64,000 nucleotides of DNA from JADJNW01 sp964523725 (GTDB lineage Bacteria; Bacteroidota; Bacteroidia; Chitinophagales; Saprospiraceae): assembly GCA_964523725.1 (NCBI GenBank), contig CAZGAU010000001.1:35475-99474 (forward strand), written 5' to 3'. Below are positions 34,904 through 42,981 of the stretch, one piece after another. Made by a program: the position numbers and the translations under genes. The notes beneath the pieces were generated by a model, which had not been told where the DNA came from, ran no database searches, and saw only the letters and a list, made by a program, of their open reading frames with translations. The stretch's first letter is position 1. Each line of letters starts with the position of its first letter.

Positions 34904-35361
34904 TATCTTTGGGAGTTCTTGTCTATTTGACATTTTCTAATCCCAAAATTTGTGTTTCTTGAAAAAAAAGAGCAAATTACAATGTCAAATGATTGTTTTA
35001 TGGAAAAGTGCATCTAAAGATATGCTTTAAAGAAAGCAACCAAGAAAAATCTGAAGTTTTTGACAAAAATTTTAAGATTTTTCTTGCAAATATTCGCTAA
35101 AAAGTTTTTTAATTTGCATGTCCATACAGCTAAACGCATAATTTAGTTTGGATTTTTGAAACTTTAGCGTTAAGTTTGTGTTAATTATCAAAGTCTGTTT
35201 TAACAATACTTATCATGTTCTGTTAAACAGATTCAGGCGAGATAAACTGGACTTTGCATGTTACATGTAAGTGTCCTTGAAAGATATTCATATGTAGATT
35301 GTTTTCATTTGGTTTTTTGGGGTTATACAGGGTGCAGCGTTTTACGTTGCCCCTGTTTTTA
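34904..35361 (+). ncRNA. Candidate structured non-coding RNA (no ORF)
   Basis: A 520-nt stretch with no plausible gene lies between the radA start and the flavin reductase stop. On the plus strand it has a perfect -7 box TATCTTTG (34904-34911, no good -33 box), then nested inverted repeats: ATTTGACATT/AATGTCAAAT (34925/34981), TGCTTT/AAAGCA (35023/35033), a perfect 12-bp pair CAAGAAAAATCT/AGATTTTTCTTG (35041/35075), CGCTAAA...GTTT/AAACTTTAGCG (35096/35159), GGAC...CATG/CATG...GTCC (35249-35276). It ends in a plus-strand terminator (35327-35356, then TTTTTATTTT). It does not match tmRNA, RNase P RNA, 6S or SRP signatures that I can recall. AT-rich DNA yields chance repeats, so this remains a prediction. 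Confidence 0.35.
35327..35356 (+). terminator. Plus-strand intrinsic terminator with no upstream gene
   Basis: ACAGGG-t-GCAGCGT, short TT loop, ACGTTGC-CCCTGT form about 13 bp with one bulge and one wobble, followed by TTTTTATTTT. The U tract lies on the plus strand only, yet the nearest plus-strand gene start upstream is more than 1.9 kb away and separated by radA. This is a main reason to propose a non-coding transcript at 34904-35361. Confidence 0.7.
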
Positions 35362-35385
35362 TTTTAAACATTCACCAATTGATTA

Positions 35386-36030
35386 TCAAATATTTTTGAG
35401 TTCTTCTCCGGGACGGGCGTAACTTAGCCGGCTCAAAAGTTCCGTTGAGTAATACGTATCTAAACCGCCTACCGCCACACTTCCTGCATCATCCAAATTG
35501 ATGTGTCCACTTTCCAACAAAACACTTTCAGATAATATTATTTCCATAATTTTGCCTATTATAAGGATAGTACCGTTCAGCTGAATCGGATATTCTTCCA
35601 AAAATTCCATCCCGATTTTCACGCTGCTTTCCTGTACGTAAGGCGTGCGAAGCGTATTAGAATACATTGGCGTGAAACCGCAGGCTTCAAATTCCGACAC
35701 GTCGGCGGGGTATTTGGCAGAAGTCTGATGTGCCTCTTTTACAAAGTCATGGTGAACATGATTAATGCTATAATGTCTGGTCGTTTTTATATTATCATAA
35801 GTATGTCGTTCTACTGAAGCGGGACGAAGGATAAGTCCGAGATAAGGTGGATTCGCACCGATATGAATCACAGAATTAAAAATAGCAAGATTTGTAACCC
35901 CTTCATTATTAATAGTTCCAATCAGGTTGGCGCTTTTGAATCCCGATATGGTATTAATAAACGCCTGACGGTAAAAGCGTTCCATGCCCATGATTTCTTC
36001 TAGGCTGATTCTTTTTTCTTTATTATTCAT
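35386..36030 (-). CDS. Flavin reductase-family (FMN-binding split-barrel) protein
   Basis: 214 residues from the ATG at 36030 (MNNKEKRISLEEIMGMERFYRQAFINTISGFKSANLIGTIN). The split-barrel pattern TNLAIFNSVIHIGANPPYLGLILRP, DNIKTTRHYSINHV and the absence of an NADH domain fit flavin reductase-like proteins that bind FMN. Could reduce flavin for a partner monooxygenase or act as a flavin-dependent reductase; no partner is adjacent. Divergent from the OM-barrel gene at 36226. Confidence 0.78.
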   Translation of the reverse strand: MNNKEKRISLEEIMGMERFYRQAFINTISGFKSANLIGTINNEGVTNLAIFNSVIHIGANPPYLGLILRPASVERHTYDNIKTTRHYSINHVHHDFVKEAHQTSAKYPADVSEFEACGFTPMYSNTLRTPYVQESSVKIGMEFLEEYPIQLNGTILIIGKIMEIILSESVLLESGHINLDDAGSVAVGGLDTYYSTELLSRLSYARPGEELKNI

Positions 36031-36225
36031 ATCATATGTGTTAAAGTTATCAGTTTTAACCAAAATGCTGTGGTTTTAAGAATTTTTCACCAAAACGAGC
36101 GATTTCTTGCTAATCTTTAAAATTACAATAACCACCGCTTAACCTCTCTTAACAACTACAAGCCCCATCTTTGCTCCATCAGAATTACAAAAAACTTTAT
36201 TCACAAAACAAAAACGATCTGCATT

Positions 36226-36939
36226 ATGAAAACGGCACCCAAAATAATAACCCTGTTGACCCTGTTTTTGACCATGACTACTGCTGCATTTGCTCAGGAT
36301 ATTTCCATTGGCTTGCGTGGCGGTATTGGTCTGCCGAATGTTTATACCACCGACGGTATTGATAACCTGACGCCGGATTTCAAAACTTATACCGCCGCCA
36401 ACATCGCTGCTGTGATGGAAATTGGTTTCGGGGAGCATTTCGCTATCCAACCTGAACTGGCATATGTGGGTAAAGGTTTTAAAATTGCAGAAGATTTTGC
36501 AATCGACTTATTTAATGTGCCGCTGCCGGTAGGTGTGCTCGCCGAATCAAGATTCAATTATCTGGAGTTACCGGTTTTAGCGAAATACAAGTTTGGCAAT
36601 GAAAGTGTAGGCGCTTACATCACTGCAGGCCCGACCCTGGGCTACGCAATGAGTGGCCGACTCATCACCAGGGCCAATGCACTGATTGATTTTAAGGTAT
36701 CCGATTCGAAAATTAATTTGGATGCAATTGATTATCAACGATTTGAGGTAGGCGCTTTGGTAGGGGCCGGCATGACGGTCAACACAAGCTTTGGACAACT
36801 TTTCGCGGATGCGCGCTACGCCCGAGGCTTCTCCGAATTATACGACATACCTGTTGTAGATGAAAAAATCAGAAACCAGAGTATTGCATTCAACGTCGGT
36901 TTTCTGGTTCCGATCGGCGGTAAGAGTATCCGTCCGTAA
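36226..36939 (+). CDS. Outer-membrane beta-barrel protein (PorT-like family)
   Basis: 237 residues, signal peptide MKTAPKIITLLTLFLTMTTAAFAQ. Strands such as ISIGLRGGIGLPN, HFAIQPELAYVGKGFKI, LNYLELPVLAKYKFG-type segments (FNYLELPVLAKYKFGN) and a terminal SIAFNVGFLVPIGG are the PF13568 pattern. Paralogous to the barrel at 15168. Substrate or partner unknown. Ends 19 nt before a strong bidirectional terminator. Confidence 0.85.
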   Translation: MKTAPKIITLLTLFLTMTTAAFAQDISIGLRGGIGLPNVYTTDGIDNLTPDFKTYTAANIAAVMEIGFGEHFAIQPELAYVGKGFKIAEDFAIDLFNVPLPVGVLAESRFNYLELPVLAKYKFGNESVGAYITAGPTLGYAMSGRLITRANALIDFKVSDSKINLDAIDYQRFEVGALVGAGMTVNTSFGQLFADARYARGFSELYDIPVVDEKIRNQSIAFNVGFLVPIGGKSIRP

Positions 36940-36957
36940 TTAAATGAGTGATGGGGT

Positions 36958-36991
36958 GATAGGGGCATAGGGTGATTCCCATGCCCCTATC
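36958..36991. terminator. Bidirectional terminator
   Basis: Perfect 11-bp arms GATAGGGGCAT and ATGCCCCTATC around a 12-nt loop, followed on the plus strand by GCTTTATTTTT. It separates the converging OM-barrel and SCO genes. Confidence 0.75.
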
Positions 36992-36994
36992 GCT

Positions 36995-37615
36995 TTATTT
37001 TTCAGCGCTGTACTCTTGAGCTAGCAGCGCGTCAATGTCCTTCATAAACTGGTCAACCGACTGAGGATCGGTGCCATCACAAAAAGAACGCACGTAACGA
37101 TTTTTATCTACCAAAATAAAGCGACCGCTGTGGTCAAAGCCACCCGGAGCCGTCGGGTCTTCTTTAGCAATGCTGAAATAATCATCCGCGATTTCGTAAA
37201 TATTGTCTTTTTCGCCGGTTACAAAATGCCATTTATAGGACTCTACACCCAAATTTTGTGCATAATTCTTCAAAGTACCCACCGAATCACGCACGGGATC
37301 GACCGTGTGCGCTAATAATACGACACGATCTTCATTCTCGTAGCGCTCATAAAGACGCAGCATTTGCTTGGCAGTTTTGGGGCAAATGGTCGGACAGGAA
37401 GTGAAGAAAAAATCCACGACATAAAGCTTATCGGCAAAAGTGGCATTGGTCACCAGATTGCTGTCCTGATCCACAAAAGCAAAATCAGGAATGGTATGAT
37501 ACACCGTATCGCCGTTCACCACATCGCGCTCGCCAAGGATGGGCAGTGGTTGCGGCTTTTGTTTACAAGCGAAAAGTGCAATTGCTATTGTGATCAGACT
37601 GATATATTTTCCCAT
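36995..37615 (-). CDS. SCO1/SenC-family lipoprotein
   Basis: 206 residues. Lipobox LFAC (C17). Thioredoxin-fold copper chaperone motifs: FFFTSCPTICP (C74-x3-C78) and the distal His in FDHSGRF (H162). SCO proteins deliver copper to, or reduce cysteines of, the CuA site of cytochrome c oxidase. The oxidase genes are not in this window. Anchored in the periplasm. Converges with the OM barrel. Confidence 0.92.
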   Translation of the reverse strand: MGKYISLITIAIALFACKQKPQPLPILGERDVVNGDTVYHTIPDFAFVDQDSNLVTNATFADKLYVVDFFFTSCPTICPKTAKQMLRLYERYENEDRVVLLAHTVDPVRDSVGTLKNYAQNLGVESYKWHFVTGEKDNIYEIADDYFSIAKEDPTAPGGFDHSGRFILVDKNRYVRSFCDGTDPQSVDQFMKDIDALLAQEYSAEK

Positions 37616-37698
37616 GGTTACTGTTTTTCTGTTTTTTCAACGCCTTGCCCTGCGAATAGTTGTTTCAAATTTAAATACCGGATCAGAAATGCAATATT

Positions 37699-38574
37699 TT
37701 ACATTTTCCTGAAAATCGGGTCCAAATGTTCCAGCTTATCGGGATTGCGTACAAAGTAGAGATCGGAAATACCTGCATCTCCAGCTTCAATGATAAGAAC
37801 AGTTTCAAGCTGTTGGGTATGCCGATTAAAAATCAAAAATGCCATGGAACCATTGACAATGACCGGTTTTAATGTAAAGTGCGGAAAGCCTTTTTTTGCA
37901 AGCCCACGCAGGAATTTTTCCACAGTCGTTTTGCCAAAAAGCGGATGAAGCGCCGCGGAAACCTTACCGCCACCATCGGAATAGACGGCGATATCTTCTT
38001 TCAATAATTGAATAAAGTCTGTAATATCCCCGGTTTCACTGGCTTTTGTGAAGGTCTCCAATAATTGGAGGTGTTGCTCCTTGTCAAAAACAAAGCGTTT
38101 TTTCGGATTGGCCATTTTTTCTCTGGCGCGATGATACAGCTGTCGGCAGTTGGTTTCATTGGAAGCGAGCATCTCGGCAAGTTCCTGATAATCAACCTCA
38201 AAACTCTCTTTCAAAATAAAAACAGCCCGCTCGGTCGGTGTCAGTTTTTCCAGCAAAAGCATAAAGCTGTAGGACAAATCCAATTGTGCTTCGGTTTGCA
38301 CGTGCGCATCATACACCAGAGGCTCGGGCAGCCAGGTGCCCCGGTACGCTTCACGTTGGCGCCTGGTTTCGGTCAGGTAATTCAAGGAGCGATTGACCAC
38401 GGATCTGGCCAGATAAGCCCTGGGATTGGCGACCGTTTCTGTGGTTTTTTCAATCCAGTTGGCCCAGACTTCCTGCACTACGTCTTCGCTGGTCGCCACT
38501 TCGCCAGTCATTTGATAAGCAATAGAGAACAAAAGATTCTGGTATTCCAGAATTATTTCAGGTGTCGGATTCAT
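37699..38574 (-). CDS. ECF41-type RNA polymerase sigma factor with SnoaL-like tail
   Basis: 291 residues. Sigma-2 region LLFSIAYQMTGEVATSEDVVQEVWANWIE, the WLPEP linker motif (TWLPEPLVY), sigma-4 region LTPTERAVFILKESFEVDYQELAEMLASNETNCRQLYHRA, and a C-terminal NTF2/SnoaL-like domain with DGGGK (about 208-212) and NPDKL near the end. These three motifs define the ECF41 group, where the tail controls activity instead of a separate anti-sigma factor. The typical COE partner gene (carboxymuconolactone decarboxylase, oxidoreductase or epimerase) is not adjacent. The divergent neighbour is aguA, 170 nt away. Confidence 0.9.
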   Translation of the reverse strand: MNPTPEIILEYQNLLFSIAYQMTGEVATSEDVVQEVWANWIEKTTETVANPRAYLARSVVNRSLNYLTETRRQREAYRGTWLPEPLVYDAHVQTEAQLDLSYSFMLLLEKLTPTERAVFILKESFEVDYQELAEMLASNETNCRQLYHRAREKMANPKKRFVFDKEQHLQLLETFTKASETGDITDFIQLLKEDIAVYSDGGGKVSAALHPLFGKTTVEKFLRGLAKKGFPHFTLKPVIVNGSMAFLIFNRHTQQLETVLIIEAGDAGISDLYFVRNPDKLEHLDPIFRKM

Positions 38575-38744
38575 AAGAATTGTACAGCTCGAAAAAGTAA
38601 AAAGTTTTACAAATCACCCGTAATTCATGGAAGTGGGACACACTTTTACATTTTATATTTCGCGGTTTTACATTTTACATTTCCCTTCTTCTTTAAACCT
38701 TTCGGGGGTTCACGCTTTCCAGCAATAAACCGTATTTTCGCGCC

Positions 38745-39761
38745 ATGAAAAGATTACCTGCCGAATGGGAACCGCAGAGCGCGGTACAATTCACTTTCCC
38801 GCACGCTGATTCCGACTGGGCGGATGCGCTGGACGTAGTGACGCCTTGTTTTGTAGAATTGATTGAAACAGTCAGCCGCTACGAAAAAGCACTCGTGGTG
38901 TGTCAGGATGCCGAACAAGTTCGGCAGTTACTCAAGAACGCCAACCCCGACAACCTGATTTTAGTAGAAGTTCCATCTAATGATACCTGGGCACGCGACC
39001 ACGGGGGTATCACGATTCTTGACGAAGATAAACCGGTTATCCTGGATTTTGTGTTCAATGGCTGGGGCTTGAAATTTGCGGCGGATAAGGACAACCTTAT
39101 TACCCGGTGCTTGTTTGAAAAAGGAATTTTTAAAACCAGGGAAATCCGGCACGGCGGGCTGGTGCTCGAAGGCGGCGGCATCGAATCAGATGGTGCGGGC
39201 ACGCTCATGACTACGGCTTATTGCATGCTCTCTCCCAATCGCAATCCACATCTGAGTCAGGAGGAAATTGAAGCAAAACTAAAAGAGTTATTTGGGCTGG
39301 AGCGCGTGCTCTGGCTCTATTATGGTCATCTTGTTGGTGACGATACCGATGCACACATCGACACACTGGCGCGCTTCTGCGACGCCGAAACCATTGCTTA
39401 TGTACAATGCACCGACCCCCTGGACGAGCATTATCACGCTTTGAAAAAAATGGAAGAAGAGCTGAAAGCCTTTAAAACATTGGATAATAGGCCTTATAAA
39501 CTCTTGCCGCTGCCCATGCCCACTGCCATTTTTGCGGAAGATGACGGTCGGCGATTGCCGGCTACCTACGCTAATTTCCTGATTATCAATGATGCAGTTT
39601 TGGCGCCCACCTACAACGTCCCCGAGGATGACGAAGCTTTGACACGTTTGCGAAACTGTTTTCCTAATCGCACTGTTATTGGCATCGATTGCAAGGCATT
39701 GATTTTGCAGCATGGCTCTTTGCACTGTGTGACCATGCAATATCCGGCGGGTGTGATTTGA
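38745..39761 (+). CDS. aguA: Agmatine deiminase
   Basis: 338 residues of the peptidyl-arginine-deiminase fold: PAEWEPQSAVQFTFPH, NDTWARDHGGITI, HGGLVLEGGGIESDG, GDDTDAHIDTLARFCD and catalytic C328 in GSLHCVTMQYP. Converts agmatine to N-carbamoylputrescine plus ammonia. Paired with the amidase gene 69 nt downstream, giving the complete two-step route to putrescine. A TATTTTCG element at 38733-38740 lies just before the ATG, so the transcript may have almost no leader. Could act as a general arginine-derivative deiminase, but the aguB partner favours agmatine. Confidence 0.93.
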   Translation: MKRLPAEWEPQSAVQFTFPHADSDWADALDVVTPCFVELIETVSRYEKALVVCQDAEQVRQLLKNANPDNLILVEVPSNDTWARDHGGITILDEDKPVILDFVFNGWGLKFAADKDNLITRCLFEKGIFKTREIRHGGLVLEGGGIESDGAGTLMTTAYCMLSPNRNPHLSQEEIEAKLKELFGLERVLWLYYGHLVGDDTDAHIDTLARFCDAETIAYVQCTDPLDEHYHALKKMEEELKAFKTLDNRPYKLLPLPMPTAIFAEDDGRRLPATYANFLIINDAVLAPTYNVPEDDEALTRLRNCFPNRTVIGIDCKALILQHGSLHCVTMQYPAGVI

Positions 39762-39830
39762 TTTTCGGAAAATGTGACCTATTGGCATTATCTGCGTCTT
39801 AAATCCCGCTGATTAAAAAAAAGAGAAATA

Positions 39831-40715
39831 ATGACGAAAATAAAAGTTGGATTGGTACAGCAATCCTGTACCGATAACCGGGACGAAAACATCGCAAAAA
39901 GCATAACCGGCATCAAGGCTTGTGCAGCTAAGGGCGCGGAGTTGGTGATTTTGCAAGAACTCCACACCGGTATTTACTTTTGCCAGGCGGAGGATACGAG
40001 TAAGTTTGACATGGCGGAACCGATTCCCGGACCTTCCACGGAGGTTTTTTCCAACGTTGCTAAGGAAAATGGCATCGTGCTGGTTACTTCACTGTTTGAA
40101 AAGCGCGCGCCCGGCATTTATCACAATACCGCGGTGGTGTTTGAAAAAGATGGCTCGATTGCGGGGAAATACCGCAAAATGCATATTCCGGACGATCCGG
40201 CGTACTACGAAAAATTCTACTTTACTCCTGGAGATATGGGCTTCAATCCAATACAGACTTCGGTAGGTAAGCTCGGCGTGCTGGTATGCTGGGACCAATG
40301 GTATCCGGAAGGCGCGCGGCTCATGGCGATGGCCGGCGCAGAAATGCTGATTTATCCGACCGCCATTGGCTGGGAAAGCACGGATTCGCAGGAAGAAAAA
40401 GATCGACAATTCGGCGCATGGCAGATCAGTCAGCGCGGACACGCAGTGGCAAATGGCTTGCCCGTGATCGCGGTCAACCGCACCGGCTATGAAAAAGACT
40501 GGACCGATGTGACCGGCGGCATTCAATTCTGGGGGCAGAGCTTCGTGGCAGGGCCGCAGGGCGAGATTCTATACCAGGCTCCGGCTACAACCGAGGATTT
40601 CGCAGTGGTGGAAATTGATAAAAAACGAACTGAGGATGTACGCCGCATCTGGCCGTTCTTCCGCGACCGGAGAATAGATGCCTACGGTGATTTGACGAAA
40701 AGGTATATTGATTAA
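39831..40715 (+). CDS. aguB: N-carbamoylputrescine amidase
   Basis: 294 residues, carbon-nitrogen hydrolase. The catalytic triad is E43 (LQELHTGIYFC), K116 (KYRKMHIPDDP) and C153 (GVLVCWDQWYPEGAR). YPTAIGWES and the C-terminal DVRRIWPFFRDRRIDAY are typical of plant- and bacterial-type AguB. Releases putrescine, CO2 and ammonia from N-carbamoylputrescine. Follows aguA on the same strand as an operon. Confidence 0.94.
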   Translation: MTKIKVGLVQQSCTDNRDENIAKSITGIKACAAKGAELVILQELHTGIYFCQAEDTSKFDMAEPIPGPSTEVFSNVAKENGIVLVTSLFEKRAPGIYHNTAVVFEKDGSIAGKYRKMHIPDDPAYYEKFYFTPGDMGFNPIQTSVGKLGVLVCWDQWYPEGARLMAMAGAEMLIYPTAIGWESTDSQEEKDRQFGAWQISQRGHAVANGLPVIAVNRTGYEKDWTDVTGGIQFWGQSFVAGPQGEILYQAPATTEDFAVVEIDKKRTEDVRRIWPFFRDRRIDAYGDLTKRYID

Positions 40716-40830
40716 ATATTGGTTTCCGGATGCCAATTATTTATTGCCGGCATCCGGAAAATTAATGTTTTGGTGAGTTTATTTACTCCCGCCAGAATTA
40801 AAGTGAATAAAGAATCACTTTTATTAAGCA

Positions 40831-40935
40831 AAGTGACAATTTGTAAGTTTAAGAAAAAAACCCTCATAAGAACTTGATAGTCAAATTAATTTGACTATCG
40901 ACGGTCGACTGTAAAACTGTCCGACTACTTACTTA
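40831..40935 (+). repeat. Intergenic ~100-bp repeat, copy A
   Basis: Family order: AAGTGACAAT, CATAAGAAcTTG, AATTTGACTaTCGAC, TCGACTGTAAAACTGTCCGACTACTTACTTA. In this copy the middle contains a perfect 24-nt palindrome (GATAGTCAAATT and its complement, 40876-40899). The last bases (TTA at 40933-40935) supply the stop codon of the minus-strand S9 peptidase gene, so the element forms the immediate 3' end of that gene. Confidence 0.75.
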
Positions 40936-42936
40936 GGGCTTCGCTGATTTTACATATTGATCAAACCAATTCATTACTTCTTTCATATAATGTGCCTGGT
41001 GCTTGGGCTGCCGAAAACCATGCCCTTCGTTCGGGTAACGCACAAATCGCGCGGGTACACCCATTTTTTTCAAGCCGATGTAGAACTCTTCCGCCTGTGT
41101 GATCGGCACATCCATGTCGTTTTCACCATGTAATAATAAAGTGGGCGTTGTTACATTTTTAATATGCGCCATCGGCGAAAAATGCCAGAGCAAGCCATAA
41201 TTATCCCAGGGCAAGCCATTGAATTCTGTTTCAATCAGCAATTGATATAAAGAAGTGCCATAAAATGAAATCAAGTTACTCACCGAAGCCACCGTGGCCG
41301 CTGCTTTGTAGCGATCAGTCTGTGTCACCACCCAGTTGGTCATAAAACCGCCGTAGGAGCCGCCGGTCACGCCCATGCGATCTTCATCCAGAAATGGATA
41401 TGTTTTCAAAGCATAGTCCATACCCGTCATCAAGTCTTTATAATCGCCGCCGCCCCAGGCCTGGTAAGTACCGTCTGCAAATTTCTGCCCATAACCAGTG
41501 GAGCCACGCGGATTAATAAATACGACCGCATAGCCATTTGCCACCAGCAATTCATTCATGTCGTTGAACGTAAAGCCGTACATCCCGTGCGGGCCACCGT
41601 GAATGCGATGAATCACCGGCAACTTCGCCATGCTGGAAACATTCGCCGGATAGGCAATAAAACCGTGCACTTTGGTGCCGTCAAACGAATCAAACCAGAA
41701 ATCTTCTACCTTTGCGAGTGTTTTGTCATTCACCCAGGCGGAGGTTTCAAAAGTCAGGCGACGCTTGCCCACACCATCCAGATTTGCCATGTAAATTTCA
41801 GTCGGCTGATCGGTCGCATTAAAAGTATAAACAATATGATTCTTGCCAACGTGGAATGAGCCGGCTGCGCCGCGTTCGTTGACTACCGCTTCCGGTTTTT
41901 GGCCGGGCTTGGCACGATAGATCGCCGTTTTCCCATGCTCGCGAATAGTAAAATAAACCCACTGCCCATCGAGGCTCCACTGCGGACCGGTGGCGCGCTG
42001 ATCCAGCGAAGCCGACAGATCCACGCGGTTTTCACCGTTTTCATCAACTACGTAAATATGCGTATCCTCGCCGGGGCTATCCTTGGTATTCACCGGGCGC
42101 ATCGTGGCCGAAAAAGCGATTTTACCGCCTGTGGGTGACCATACCGGTTCGTGCTCCGTGCCTACAGTCGAGGTCAAGCGTGTAACTTCCAGGGTTTGAA
42201 TATTTACTTTCCAAAGGTCATTATTATAATTATGATCGGGATTATCCGTTCTATTACTCAAAAATGATACATATTTACTATCCGCCGACCACGAAACAGA
42301 ATGGCTATCATAATCGCCAACAGTCAGTGTTTTCAAGCCATTGCCATTGTTTTCCACTACATATACACGCGTAAGACAGTTATCAGAAAAACCCGTGCGG
42401 CTTTTGTATAAAGTGCGTTCCACCACGAGTGGGTCATTGGGATCACTGCGTTTATTACAACTCGCCGGGTCGGCAGAAACAAAGGCAATGTATTTACCAT
42501 CCGGGCTCCATTCATAATTCTTAAGCGTCGGATGCCCCAGAAAATGGACGCTGCTGTGCACTTCCGCTACAAATACCGGGCTTTCCAGCGCCGGCTTTCG
42601 CCCCAATTTTATAGCCGCTTTATAAATACCCGATTTCCCGCCGTAAGAAGCCCGAAACGCAATAAATTTGCCGTCTGGCGACCATTTCGGGTCGGAAATA
42701 TCTTTCGTGAGTTCGGTTTTATTATTATTTTCCAGGTTTAAAACCATGAGTTTTGTATCATAAGTATTATTATCAAAATCCTGGCCTGAAACAGTGAATA
42801 ATACGTATTGACCGTCGGGAGATAAGGCCGGACTGCCTATGCTTGGCAAATTCCGAAGGTTTTCAACGGTGACTTTGCTTTGCGCAAAAGCAACAGATGT
42901 AATAAATAGCAGGGTGATTAATAATCTGAACTTCAT
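40933..42936 (-). CDS. S9-family peptidase, secreted (DPP/acylaminoacyl-peptidase type)
   Basis: 667 residues with a signal peptide (MKFRLLITLLFITSVAFAQS). A PD40-type propeller (SPDGQYVLFTVSG, WSPDGKFIAFRASYGG, WSPTGGKIAFSATM) is followed by an alpha/beta-hydrolase with the nucleophile S527 in VTGGSYGGFMT, an Asp in HGENDMDVPITQAEEFY and a His in NEGHGF. Releases dipeptides or acylated residues from peptides in the periplasm. The 3' end lies inside intergenic repeat copy A. It follows the M61 peptidase gene by 45 nt on the same strand, making a small peptidase operon. Confidence 0.92.
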   Translation of the reverse strand: MKFRLLITLLFITSVAFAQSKVTVENLRNLPSIGSPALSPDGQYVLFTVSGQDFDNNTYDTKLMVLNLENNNKTELTKDISDPKWSPDGKFIAFRASYGGKSGIYKAAIKLGRKPALESPVFVAEVHSSVHFLGHPTLKNYEWSPDGKYIAFVSADPASCNKRSDPNDPLVVERTLYKSRTGFSDNCLTRVYVVENNGNGLKTLTVGDYDSHSVSWSADSKYVSFLSNRTDNPDHNYNNDLWKVNIQTLEVTRLTSTVGTEHEPVWSPTGGKIAFSATMRPVNTKDSPGEDTHIYVVDENGENRVDLSASLDQRATGPQWSLDGQWVYFTIREHGKTAIYRAKPGQKPEAVVNERGAAGSFHVGKNHIVYTFNATDQPTEIYMANLDGVGKRRLTFETSAWVNDKTLAKVEDFWFDSFDGTKVHGFIAYPANVSSMAKLPVIHRIHGGPHGMYGFTFNDMNELLVANGYAVVFINPRGSTGYGQKFADGTYQAWGGGDYKDLMTGMDYALKTYPFLDEDRMGVTGGSYGGFMTNWVVTQTDRYKAAATVASVSNLISFYGTSLYQLLIETEFNGLPWDNYGLLWHFSPMAHIKNVTTPTLLLHGENDMDVPITQAEEFYIGLKKMGVPARFVRYPNEGHGFRQPKHQAHYMKEVMNWFDQYVKSAKP

Positions 42937-42981
42937 AATTGGATTTTTTATTTACTTATTGAAATCAGCATCCGGGAAACT

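Noticed and set aside
34904..35361. tmRNA, RNase P RNA or 6S RNA as identity of the gene-free region
   Set aside because: No tag reading frame or CCA end, no conserved P-RNA core, and too long and AT-rich for 6S; retained only as an unnamed candidate RNA.
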